Shown in pieces: positions 1-5,327 of a stretch of DNA of 6,183 nucleotides. Made by a program: the position numbers and the translations under genes. Below the pieces are notes generated by a model. It saw nothing but the letters and a program-made list of their open reading frames with translations, did no database searches and had not been told where the DNA came from. Numbering within the stretch: the first letter of the stretch is position 1; each line of letters starts with the position of its first letter. The stretch is from the NCBI GenBank assembly GCA_027347545.1, contig DAIEQT010000449.1, positions 1 through 6,183 of the forward strand, in the 5' to 3' direction. This stretch comes from Ignavibacteria bacterium. Lineage in GTDB: Bacteria > Bacteroidota > Ignavibacteria > Ignavibacteriales > Melioribacteraceae.

Positions 1-428
1 GGATTCGGGTAGTTCTGAGCCAGACTATAAGTTGTTGGCAATTCTAAACCTTCTACATCGGTCCCAGCTGGTTTGCTGTTTCTATCCCCTGGATTAGTAA
101 CTAAACTAGCAGTGCCAGGTGCTTTATCACCTGCACCCCAAGCACCTGTAGGGTCTTGCAATTCTTGACCGTTTGAAAAGCCATCACCATCCGGGTCCTC
201 TGCAGCCATCGCAGCGCTCCACTTTACGTTACCATTGAAATCCAAATACTTTCTTTCTACCATCTGACCAAAAGCGTTTCGCACGCCTCCTCCAGCTGGA
301 GACACATGGCAATTAGCGCAGCCAAACTTTCCCCCGTTTGGTATTTGGTTAACTCGAAAATCTATTGCTGAGATGTTAATTGCCATTAATAACACTGACA
401 CTGCTATATATATTATCCTATTTTTCAT
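1..428 (-). CDS. Secreted CXXCH (c-type heme) protein with Ca-binding loop and probable T9SS sorting tail, 3' end cut by window
   Basis: I translated this from the minus strand: ATG at 426-428, open to the window edge for 142 codons plus two bases. Residues 1-21 form a signal peptide (MKNR, then a hydrophobic run ending near ISA). A single heme-attachment motif C37-A-N-C-H41 (306-320) follows, set in a glycine-rich context (GGKFGCANCH, then SPAGGGVRNAFG). Residues 78-89 read DPDGDGFSNGQE, an EF-hand/thrombospondin-type-3 style calcium loop. The last visible residues, YSLAQNYPNP, match the beginning of the type IX secretion C-terminal domain found in Bacteroidota and Ignavibacteria. The protein is therefore probably exported and either surface-attached or released, with one covalent heme. 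Its redox partner is unknown. The start has an AAAGGTG ribosome site about 5 bases upstream. The gene begins 44 bp after the marR stop on the same strand and is probably the third gene of that operon. Only the 3' end is missing. Confidence 0.85.
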   Translation of the reverse strand, partial: MKNRIIYIAVSVLLMAINISAIDFRVNQIPNGGKFGCANCHVSPAGGGVRNAFGQMVERKYLDFNGNVKWSAAMAAEDPDGDGFSNGQELQDPTGAWGAGDKAPGTASLVTNPGDRNSKPAGTDVEGLELPTTYSLAQNYPN

Positions 429-439
429 AGGCACCTTTC

Positions 440-455
440 TTACATTTATATGTAA
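440..455. repeat. Small inverted repeat between marR and the CXXCH gene
   Basis: TTACAT and ATGTAA form a perfect 6-bp inverted repeat around a 4-base loop in the 44-bp gap between the marR stop and the CXXCH gene start. It lies just before the latter's ribosome site on the minus strand. It is too weak and AT-rich to be a convincing terminator. It could be an mRNA hairpin affecting relative expression, or chance. Confidence 0.3.
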
Positions 456-472
456 ATTAATTTTCCGTGTAC

Positions 473-922
473 TCAACCACGCATCTTGTCGAGCAGTTCG
501 TTAATTACTTTGGATTCTTCCGGACTTAATTTTTTGAAAAAAGCATCGTACTGACCATTTAGTTTATCAATTTCGGCAAGAAGGTCTAATCCTTTTTGCG
601 TGATTGAAACATTTACCCGTCTTCTATCTATTGGACATGAAACTCTTTCCACATACTTTTTTACACGCAAGCGCTCAACTAAACGGGAAGCGTCCGACAT
701 TTTATCAACCATTCTTTCTTTAAGAAGATTTACATTTGCCGGATTTGGATACTGTCCGCGTAATATTCTTAATATGTTATACTGGTTCCCCGTTATATCA
801 TACTTTATAAAAAGTTTTGCTTGAAGATTCATAAGCCAGCCGTATGAATACATAATATTCACCGCCAGCTTATGATATTCATTTCTAAACTTGGATTGTT
901 TTATTTCTTCTTCTAATGTCAT
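473..922 (-). CDS. MarR-family winged-helix transcriptional regulator
   Basis: The 149-residue product has the normal MarR length and layout. Helical dimerisation segments lie at residues 1-40 and 115-149. A winged helix-turn-helix lies between: recognition helix around residues 74-90 (MSDASRLVERLRVKKYVER) and a wing with the family signature at 98-111 (IDRRRVNVSITQKG, the DRR...LTxKG pattern). MarR proteins act as dimers on palindromic operators, often next to or inside their own operon, and many are released by small lipophilic or phenolic ligands; the ligand here cannot be read from sequence. The ATG overlaps the yceI stop in an ATGA arrangement, and no strong ribosome site precedes it, so translation is probably coupled to yceI. 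The likely target is the operon's own promoter, where tandem near-palindromes sit at 1551-1577. The single cysteine, C96, lies at the start of the wing, which would be compatible with redox sensing, but nothing else supports that. Confidence 0.92.
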   Translation of the reverse strand: MTLEEEIKQSKFRNEYHKLAVNIMYSYGWLMNLQAKLFIKYDITGNQYNILRILRGQYPNPANVNLLKERMVDKMSDASRLVERLRVKKYVERVSCPIDRRRVNVSITQKGLDLLAEIDKLNGQYDAFFKKLSPEESKVINELLDKMRG

Positions 923-1503
923 TTAGCTTTACTAAGTTCCAGATTCACCGTAATGGCAACTTCATTACCTACAACTGCACCGCCAGTTTCTATTAGTTTA
1001 TTCCATTTTAAGTTATAAGCAGCTCTGTCAATTTCACCTGTAATTTTAAATCCGGCTCTTGTATTTCCCCAAGGGTCTTTTATTGTTCCGTTATAAACAA
1101 CATCAAGAGTAACAGATTTAGTTACATCGCGCATAGTGAAATCGCCAATCAATTTGAATTTCTTTCCTTCTACTTTCTTTATGGATTTACCAACAAAAGT
1201 AATTTTCGGAAATTTTTCGGCGTTGAAGAAATCATCAGATTTTAAGTGCTTATCGCGCCCATCATTTTCAGTACTGATGCTTGCTGCATCAATGGAGAAA
1301 TTAATATTAGCATCGCTCAAATCATCTTTAGAAAATTCAATGTTCCCGTCAAAGTTTTTAAACTGTCCGGTAACTTCGGAAATGACCAAGTGTGAAACTC
1401 CAAAACCAACACTGCTGTGAGATTTATCTATGTTCCATTTAGTTTGTGCGTTAGCGAATGTGAAACCAAGGACCAGAAGAACTACAAATACTGCTTTTTT
1501 CAT
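919..1503 (-). CDS. yceI: YceI-family periplasmic lipocalin-like protein
   Basis: The 194-residue product has a clear Sec signal peptide (MKKAVFVVLLVLGFTFANA, cleavage likely before Q20). The rest is one YceI domain, about residues 21-191. Family hallmarks visible are W-N-I-D-x-S-H-S (23-30), the G-x-F-x-N-F-D-G-x-I-x-F strand near residues 46-57, the H-L-K-S-D-D-F-F-N-A-E-K-F-P-x-I-T-F block, and the M-R-D-V-T-K-S-V-T-L strand. YceI proteins fold as extended beta-barrels that hold long isoprenoid or fatty chains in the periplasm; the physiological cargo differs between species and is not evident here. The ribosome site AAAAGGAG lies 9 bases upstream of the ATG. The gene is first of the probable yceI-marR-CXXCH operon, and its stop overlaps the marR start. 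Pairing of yceI with a MarR regulator is a recurrent arrangement in Bacteroidota, which supports regulation by the neighbour. Confidence 0.95.
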   Translation of the reverse strand: MKKAVFVVLLVLGFTFANAQTKWNIDKSHSSVGFGVSHLVISEVTGQFKNFDGNIEFSKDDLSDANINFSIDAASISTENDGRDKHLKSDDFFNAEKFPKITFVGKSIKKVEGKKFKLIGDFTMRDVTKSVTLDVVYNGTIKDPWGNTRAGFKITGEIDRAAYNLKWNKLIETGGAVVGNEVAITVNLELSKAK

Positions 1504-1512
1504 CGATTTTTA

Positions 1513-1520
1513 CTCCTTTT
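1513..1520 (-). promoter_or_regulatory. Ribosome binding site of yceI
   Basis: On the minus strand this reads AAAAGGAG, 9 bases before the yceI ATG. It is a strong Shine-Dalgarno match and fixes the start of the leading operon gene. The contrast with marR, which has none, supports translational coupling. Confidence 0.75.
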
Positions 1521-1531
1521 ATGAGATTTTT

Positions 1532-1559
1532 ATATTATTAATTAAAATATATGTTGTAA
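1532..1559 (-). promoter_or_regulatory. Possible yceI operon promoter (sigma-70-like)
   Basis: On the minus strand a TTACAA box (1554-1559) is followed after 16 bases by TAATAT, in a very AT-rich stretch about 30-40 bases upstream of the yceI ribosome site. The match to a -35/-10 pair is only moderate, and several alternative -10 boxes exist in the same AT-rich run. If correct, the -35 box lies inside the first of the tandem palindromes, which would suit repression by the MarR protein. Confidence 0.3.
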
Positions 1560-1577
1560 CGTTTAATGTTATAACGT
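1551..1577. promoter_or_regulatory. Candidate MarR operator: tandem near-palindromic 12-mers
   Basis: Two 12-bp units, ATGTTGTAACGT (1551-1562) and ATGTTATAACGT (1566-1577), differ at one base and repeat with a 15-bp period. The second unit is itself a near-perfect palindrome: its core GTTATAAC is fully self-complementary. Perfect outer arms TATATGT (1548-1554) and ACATATA (1578-1584) enclose the pair. They lie 48-75 bp upstream of the yceI ATG, in the only sizeable spacer before the operon. This is the size and symmetry expected of MarR-family operators, but assigning it to the MarR protein of this operon is inference from position. Confidence 0.5.
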
Positions 1578-1616
1578 ACATATAGGAGTGAAAAGTTCCC
1601 AGGCTACAAAGTTTTT

Positions 1617-1973
1617 TTATAGCATCAAATGAGGAAACATGAATGGCTGAATTTTCTGCTCATCCTCTGAAGTGCCTTTGCATTGTTTGCATCGCTCAAC
1701 ATAGAATACATTGGGCACTTCAATATCCTCAACCTCAAAAAAACCCAGAATGGATTCACAATTGCGGCACTGAATTAAATGGCTGATTTGAGAGTGAGAA
1801 ACGCAGGACGGACAAAGTTGCGCGCTGAAGATTTCGTTTGTAGAATTTATTGGAAATACTGAATTACATTGAGAATTACTGCATTTATTAAATCTTGGAA
1901 AACCCGTAACAATTGGCTCGATTTCAACCTCCTTTAGAAAAGCGAGAGAAAGATAATAGTGAAGCAACCGCAA
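1617..1973 (-). CDS. Small protein with four cysteine pairs (tandem zinc-ribbon-like), function unknown
   Basis: The 118-residue reading frame carries eight cysteines in four pairs: C31-x4-C36, C54-P-S-C57, C69-R-N-C72 and C95-K-Q-C98. The spacing suggests two consecutive zinc ribbons, each built from two knuckles. There is no signal peptide or obvious catalytic domain, so it is probably cytoplasmic, binding nucleic acid or protein. I do not recognise the family. The start is uncertain. The longest version uses TTG at 1971-1973 without a ribosome site. A near-ideal AAAGGAGG at 1928-1935 lies 5 bases before an in-frame ATC codon (1920-1922), which would give about 101 residues beginning just before EPIVTGF and would keep all the cysteines. 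No in-frame ATG or GTG is available nearby. The gene is divergent from the phosphomannomutase gene and lies 113 bp upstream of yceI on the same strand. Confidence 0.7.
   Translation of the reverse strand: MRLLHYYLSLAFLKEVEIEPIVTGFPRFNKCSNSQCNSVFPINSTNEIFSAQLCPSCVSHSQISHLIQCRNCESILGFFEVEDIEVPNVFYVERCKQCKGTSEDEQKIQPFMFPHLML
1928..1935 (-). promoter_or_regulatory. Strong Shine-Dalgarno with no standard start codon after it
   Basis: On the minus strand the sequence is AAAGGAGG, then TTGAA, then ATC GAG CCA. The motif is the best ribosome site in the window and is ideally spaced, but the codon at the start position is ATC rather than ATG. It lies inside the longest reading of the zinc-ribbon gene. 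It suggests either an unusual ATC initiation, a mutated start, or a base error. Confidence 0.5.
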
Positions 1974-2044
1974 ATAAATGCAAAAAATAATCCGGGCAGC
2001 TAAAGTTTTATTCTTTCAAATCATTATTTTTAGTGAGTTCAAAT

Positions 2045-2050
2045 AGGAGA
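2045..2050 (+). promoter_or_regulatory. Ribosome binding site of the phosphomannomutase gene
   Basis: AGGAGA lies 4 bases before the ATG at 2055 and supports that start. The 81-bp region 1974-2054 must also hold the promoters of this gene and the divergent zinc-ribbon gene; I see no box convincing enough to name. Confidence 0.7.
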
Positions 2051-2054
2051 AATC

Positions 2055-3401
2055 ATGGAAAGAATTCCTTCTTTCAAAGCATACGATATTCGCGGTAAAG
2101 TGCCGGGCGATCTAAATCCGGAATTAGCATATAAAGTTGGCAGAGCAGTTGCCAAATATTTGAATGCAAAGTCTATTGTTATTGGCAGAGATGTTAGAAA
2201 ATCTTCGCCGGAACTTGCAACTGCATTATCAAACGGATTAAACGATGCCGGATGCGATGTTCTTGATCTCGGGCTTTGCGGAACTGAGATGATTTATTTT
2301 GGAACTCCTTATCTAAATGCTGATGGCGGTGTTATGATAACTGCAAGTCACAATCCACCGGAGTATAATGGATTAAAATTTGTTAAGCGCGGTTCCGTTC
2401 CATTAGGCTATGATTCTGGTTTGAACGTTATTGAGCAAATGATTTTGAAGAATGAGCTTGGTGAGGTTGCTGCCGTAAAGGGAAAAATAATTCAGAAGGA
2501 TATTCTAAATGAGTTCATTTCCAACCTTCAAAAATTTTATGATGCAAAAAAGATTAAACCGTACAAAGTTGTAGTTAATGCCGGAAACGGCTGCGTCGGT
2601 CCTGCATTAGATGTTTTGGAGAAATATCTTCCCGTGCAGATGATAAAAGTATTTCACGAACCAGATTCAAATTTTCCGAATGGTGTTCCGAATCCGCTAT
2701 TACCGGAAAACCGCCGGCCCTCAATTGATGCTATCAAAAAACACAAAGCCGATCTTGGCGTTGCTTGGGATGGCGATTACGACCGCTGTTTTTTCTTTGA
2801 TGAAAACGCCAACTTTATCGAAGGTTATTATATAGTAGGCATCCTGGCTAAATCAATTCTAAAGACGAATCCCGATGAAAAGATTGTTCACGATCCACGT
2901 TTAACCTGGAACACAGTGGATGTGGTAAAGAAAGCTGGCGGCGAAGCTGTAGTATCAAAAAGCGGTCATGCATTTATTAAACAAAAAATGAGGGAAGTAA
3001 ACTCAATCTATGGCGGTGAAATGTCGGCGCATCATTACTTCCGCGATAATTTTTATTCAGATAGCGGATTAATTCCATTCTTACTCATTTTGCAATTAAT
3101 GGCGGAAGAAAACAAAACCCTTTCCCAGCTTGTTGAAGAAATGGTGAAGGCTTACCCATGTTCCGGAGAAATCAATTCTACAGTAGCAAATCCGCTAGAA
3201 AAAATTGAGTTGATCAAGAAAAAATACAGCAAGGGAACTTTAGATGAATTAGATGGCGTTAGCATAGAATACCCGGAATGGAGATTTAACGTTAGAATGA
3301 GCAATACTGAGCCTTTACTGCGCTTAAATGTTGAAACCCGCAAAGATGAAAAATTATTGGAAGAGAAAACAAAAGAATTATTAGACTTGATTCGAGAGTA
3401 A
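2055..3401 (+). CDS. manB: Phosphomannomutase / phosphoglucomutase (alpha-D-phosphohexomutase family)
   Basis: The product interconverts hexose 6-phosphate and 1-phosphate (mannose and/or glucose), feeding GDP-mannose or glucose-nucleotide synthesis in the cytoplasm. The 448-residue length is typical of the bacterial PMM/PGM branch. All four signature loops are visible: the phosphoserine loop T96-A-S-H-N-P with catalytic Ser98; the metal loop D239-G-D-Y-D-R244, whose three aspartates bind magnesium; the sugar-recognition loop G321-E-M-S-A-H-H327; and the C-terminal phosphate clamp R414-M-S-N-T-E-P420. The N-terminal FKAYDIRG is also the family norm and supports the ATG chosen, which is preceded by AGGAGA. 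The GEMS form of the sugar loop resembles the dual-specificity PMM/PGM group (AlgC-like), so substrate preference cannot be fixed; the symbol is given by family only. The next gene on this strand starts 57 bp downstream, so the two may be cotranscribed. Confidence 0.95.
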   Translation: MERIPSFKAYDIRGKVPGDLNPELAYKVGRAVAKYLNAKSIVIGRDVRKSSPELATALSNGLNDAGCDVLDLGLCGTEMIYFGTPYLNADGGVMITASHNPPEYNGLKFVKRGSVPLGYDSGLNVIEQMILKNELGEVAAVKGKIIQKDILNEFISNLQKFYDAKKIKPYKVVVNAGNGCVGPALDVLEKYLPVQMIKVFHEPDSNFPNGVPNPLLPENRRPSIDAIKKHKADLGVAWDGDYDRCFFFDENANFIEGYYIVGILAKSILKTNPDEKIVHDPRLTWNTVDVVKKAGGEAVVSKSGHAFIKQKMREVNSIYGGEMSAHHYFRDNFYSDSGLIPFLLILQLMAEENKTLSQLVEEMVKAYPCSGEINSTVANPLEKIELIKKKYSKGTLDELDGVSIEYPEWRFNVRMSNTEPLLRLNVETRKDEKLLEEKTKELLDLIRE

Positions 3402-3430
3402 AACCAATTTATATTTCGGACGTCAAATGA

Positions 3431-3447
3431 CTTGAAAACAATTCAAG
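3431..3447 (+). repeat. Short hairpin just upstream of the small-protein ribosome site
   Basis: CTTGAA and TTCAAG form a 6-bp inverted repeat around AACAA, ending two bases before the GGAG ribosome site of the next gene. There is no U-run, so it is not a terminator for the phosphomannomutase gene. It could modulate translation or be chance. It overlaps the TTG that would be the alternative longer start. Confidence 0.3.
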
Positions 3448-3458
3448 TCGGAGAAAAG

Positions 3459-3677
3459 ATGCCAAACGGACAAGAAAAAGCGATAGATGTTGATAAGCTG
3501 CTAAAGAATAAGCTAAAGGCTGTAAGCGTAGGTTCTTTGGAAAGTGCCATTTCAAAAGTAGTTAGCGAGATGGTTGGTGAAGATTACAAATGCACAATTG
3601 GCGAAGTAAAATACACATTGTTCAGCGGTGCAGATTTTCACGTAAAGATTGAATTAAGTTACTCTCCAGAAAAATAA
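3459..3677 (+). CDS. Small conserved-looking protein, unknown function
   Basis: I start this at ATG 3459 because GGAG lies 5 bases upstream; a longer in-frame version from TTG at 3432 (81 residues) has no ribosome site. The 72-residue product is soluble, with no signal or membrane segment. It begins MPNGQEKAIDVDKLLKNKL and ends in two alternating hydrophobic strands (roughly residues 46-56 and 60-69: CTIGEVKYTLF and ADFHVKIELSYS) after a probable helix at SLESAISKVVSEMVG. The order strand, helix, strand, strand recalls small dodecin-like folds, but the flavin-stacking tryptophan and the dodecin motif are absent, so I do not assign it. It follows the phosphomannomutase gene by 57 bp on the same strand and ends just before a probable terminator, so it is likely the last gene of that transcript. 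Confidence 0.75.
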   Translation: MPNGQEKAIDVDKLLKNKLKAVSVGSLESAISKVVSEMVGEDYKCTIGEVKYTLFSGADFHVKIELSYSPEK

Positions 3678-3682
3678 AGTTT

Positions 3683-3749
3683 GGTGGAGACTTCAGATTG
3701 GGTCATACGTCCCCCCCATCGTATGATTTGATTTGTTTCTCCACCTTTT
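3683..3749. terminator. Nested inverted repeat, probable terminator between convergent genes
   Basis: An outer perfect 8-bp stem GGTGGAGA (3683-3690) / TCTCCACC (3738-3745) encloses an inner perfect 7-bp stem TCATACG (3703-3709) / CGTATGA (3720-3726) with a loop containing seven Cs (3711-3717). On the plus strand TTTTCATTTT follows directly, the layout of an intrinsic terminator. It fills the 71-bp gap between the end of the small plus-strand gene and the stop of the minus-strand PLP enzyme. The T-tract is poorer on the minus strand, so termination is probably stronger for the phosphomannomutase side. Confidence 0.65.
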
Positions 3750-4882
3750 CATTTTAAATATCCCTTCAATTCCTTAATCACCAAATCAATTTCTTCTTTA
3801 GTGTTATAAAAATGAGGCGAGAAACGAATCATTCCTTGTCTAACTGCGCAGTAAATTCTTTTGCTTTGTAGAAACTCAAAAATCTCGTTTGATCTTACGT
3901 GCTTGAAGGTAACTATACCAGCCCGGTTTCTCTTTTCAACATTTTTTAGAATCGGTTCGATACCAATTTCAGAAAGTTGATAGATAAAATACTCTGTGTT
4001 TTCGAGAATTCTACTTTCAACATTGTTCATTCCATAACCATGAAATAAATCAAGCGAAGCATCAAAAAGACAAACTCCTAAAACATTTATTGTTCCGTTC
4101 TGAAACCGCTCTGCAGAAGATTTTAGAGACAAATTATAGTCGAGTAAATTCCAAGCATCGTTAACAGAAGCCCAGCCTACGTTTTTCTGTGTAATTTTAT
4201 TTTGCAATTCTTCAGTTAGATAAATATAGGAAAGCCCTTTCGAACTCATCAGCCACTTCTGTGTGCCGCCTGAAAGAAAATCTATCTTAGATTTCGCTAC
4301 ATCAATCTCAACAACTCCCGTAGCTTGTATTGCATCCACGCAAAAAATGATTCCTTTTTCTCTGCACAAACTACCAATTGCATTAATATCAGCCCGGTAG
4401 CCGGAAAGAAACTGTACCAAGCTAATTGAAACTAATCTCGTCCCTGGAGTTATAGTGTTTTCAATATCTTCAACATCAACAACTCCGTTTCGGGATTTTA
4501 CTATGTCAATTTCAACACCTAGTCTTTGCAAATTGAGAAATGGATAAACATTTGAGGGGAACTCAATATCATTCAGAATTATTCTATCGCCGGATTGCCA
4601 GCTAATACCATTGGCTAAAATGTTAAGACCGTTAGAAACATTATCTACCCAGGAAAGCCGGTTAGTTTCTGCGCCAATAAGTTTAGCTAATTTAGCTCTT
4701 GCACTTACATTCTTCTCCAGGAAAAAAGGAAAATTCTCAACCATCAAGCCACTTCTTTGCGAGGAATATTCAGTGATCCTATCCAAAACCGGTTTACTCC
4801 ACGGTCCTATTGCAGCATTATTAAAATAAACTTGATCTGTATCAAGATGAGGAAAAAGAGAACGGATTTGCCCTATCGTCAT
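3749..4882 (-). CDS. Class V-fold PLP-dependent aminotransferase / SufS-like enzyme lacking the catalytic cysteine loop
   Basis: I choose the ATG at 4880-4882 because AAAAGG lies 5 bases upstream and the product then begins MTIGQIRSLFPHL, as relatives do. An ATG at 4906 adds 8 residues but has no usable ribosome site. Residue numbers here count from that upstream ATG. The fold-type I core is complete: Y-F-N-N-A-A-I-G-P (27-35) at the substrate entrance, V190-D191-A-I-Q194 contacting the PLP ring, and G-G-T-Q-K217 with the Schiff-base lysine. The C-terminal block I-R361-F-S-P-H-F-Y-N-T holds the carboxylate-binding arginine. True cysteine desulfurases have a histidine before the lysine and a flexible loop with the sulfur-carrying cysteine between their A-V-R-T-G and Y-N-T blocks; here the histidine is Gln216 and that loop is absent. 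The enzyme is therefore more likely an aminotransferase, epimerase or lyase of the CefD/kynureninase-like side than an Fe-S sulfur donor. The substrate is unknown, and no biosynthetic partner gene is adjacent. Confidence 0.88.
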   Translation of the reverse strand: MTIGQIRSLFPHLDTDQVYFNNAAIGPWSKPVLDRITEYSSQRSGLMVENFPFFLEKNVSARAKLAKLIGAETNRLSWVDNVSNGLNILANGISWQSGDRIILNDIEFPSNVYPFLNLQRLGVEIDIVKSRNGVVDVEDIENTITPGTRLVSISLVQFLSGYRADINAIGSLCREKGIIFCVDAIQATGVVEIDVAKSKIDFLSGGTQKWLMSSKGLSYIYLTEELQNKITQKNVGWASVNDAWNLLDYNLSLKSSAERFQNGTINVLGVCLFDASLDLFHGYGMNNVESRILENTEYFIYQLSEIGIEPILKNVEKRNRAGIVTFKHVRSNEIFEFLQSKRIYCAVRQGMIRFSPHFYNTKEEIDLVIKELKGYLK

Positions 4883-4960
4883 AACAACCTTTTCTATAAT
4901 TTGCATTCAAAAATTAGCTAAACTTTCCGATAATAGAGACAGAACAACAAGATTTTGGTT

Positions 4961-5119
4961 ATGGAAAAAGTATTAGAATTATCCCGCGCGTTTTATGGAG
5001 TTTTGGTTCCAAGAAGATTCCGCAAAAACTTTATTAATAAAGTTGCAGAACATTTGAACGAAAGGTATTCGATAGAAACCGCGATTGGGCTTGCAATAAA
5101 AGAATTAAAGCTTCGGTAA
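4961..5119 (+). CDS. Small ORF of 52 residues, unknown function
   Basis: I translated this directly; it begins MEKVLELSRAFYGVLVPRRF and ends AIGLAIKELKLR, then TAA. The composition is protein-like: no runs of rare codons, alternating hydrophobic and basic residues, and a likely amphipathic helix in the last 20 residues. A central R-R-F-R-K basic patch could contact nucleic acid. No Shine-Dalgarno precedes the ATG; an in-frame TTG sits two codons upstream, and an in-frame TAG lies further up. A GATAAT box at 4929-4934 could be a -10 element. The ORF is divergent from the PLP enzyme and convergent with the broken DUF2442 gene. I do not recognise a family. The opposite-strand frame over this stretch mixes this gene and the DUF2442 remnant out of frame, so I prefer this reading. 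Confidence 0.45.
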   Translation: MEKVLELSRAFYGVLVPRRFRKNFINKVAEHLNERYSIETAIGLAIKELKLR

Positions 5120-5142
5120 TCCGCCATAGGCTGACAAGAAAT

Positions 5143-5183
5143 AGACGAGATGACTTGTTCTAGGTCGAACAAGCACCTCGTCT
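5143..5183. repeat. Long imperfect palindrome (REP-like hairpin / possible bidirectional terminator)
   Basis: AGACGAG (5143-5149) pairs with CTCGTCT (5177-5183), and CTTGTTC (5154-5160) pairs with GAACAAG (5167-5173), around the loop TAGGTC. Between the two stems there is one A/C mismatch, two further pairs (TG with CA) and one bulged A, so 16 base pairs form over 41 nt. It lies between the stop of the 52-residue ORF and the stop of the DUF2442 remnant, which converge here. It could be a terminator for both: ATTTCTT follows on the minus strand, and a T-rich run begins some 10 bases later on the plus strand. The bulged, GC-richer stem in an AT-rich region also looks like a REP-type interspersed palindrome, which would need other genomic copies to confirm. 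Confidence 0.6.
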
Positions 5184-5320
5184 CGACGAACTTATTTTCT
5201 ATTTTTTCAACTAGTTGATTGTAAACTGTTAACTGAAATATCTTCATCAATTTCTTCCCAATGTATTCCAACACCCTTACCAATAAACCGCCAATTTTTC
5301 CTTTGAGCATCTGAAGCATC

Positions 5321-5327
5321 CCGTAGG
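5321..5327. repeat. Target-site duplication, left copy
   Basis: CCGTAGG directly abuts the left terminal repeat of the element. It matches TCGTAGG on the other side except for the first base, so the duplication is 6 bp perfect or 7 bp with one change. In the gene's reading sense it encodes the CTA-CGG (Leu-Arg) junction of DUF2442. Confidence 0.7.

Noticed and set aside
600..824. 74-residue plus-strand frame
   Set aside because: It is antisense to the marR coding region; the MarR winged-helix signature on the other strand is unambiguous.
1136..1420. 94-residue plus-strand frame
   Set aside because: It is antisense to yceI, with no recognisable motif.
3152..3343. 63-residue minus-strand frame
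   Set aside because: It is antisense to the C-terminal domain of the phosphomannomutase.
4611..4829. 72-residue plus-strand frame
   Set aside because: It is antisense to the N-terminal part of the PLP enzyme, whose conserved motifs are intact.
4883..4906. Upstream ATG of the PLP enzyme as the true start
   Set aside because: No ribosome site precedes it, while the internal ATG at 4882 has AAAAGG at good spacing and gives the N-terminus expected for relatives.
4993..5319. 108-residue open frame on the minus strand
   Set aside because: Its beginning is the DUF2442 C-terminal half read out of frame (the correct frame gives the family motif GIHWxxIDEDISV), its middle crosses the hairpin, and its end is antisense to the 52-residue ORF. 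It has no family resemblance.
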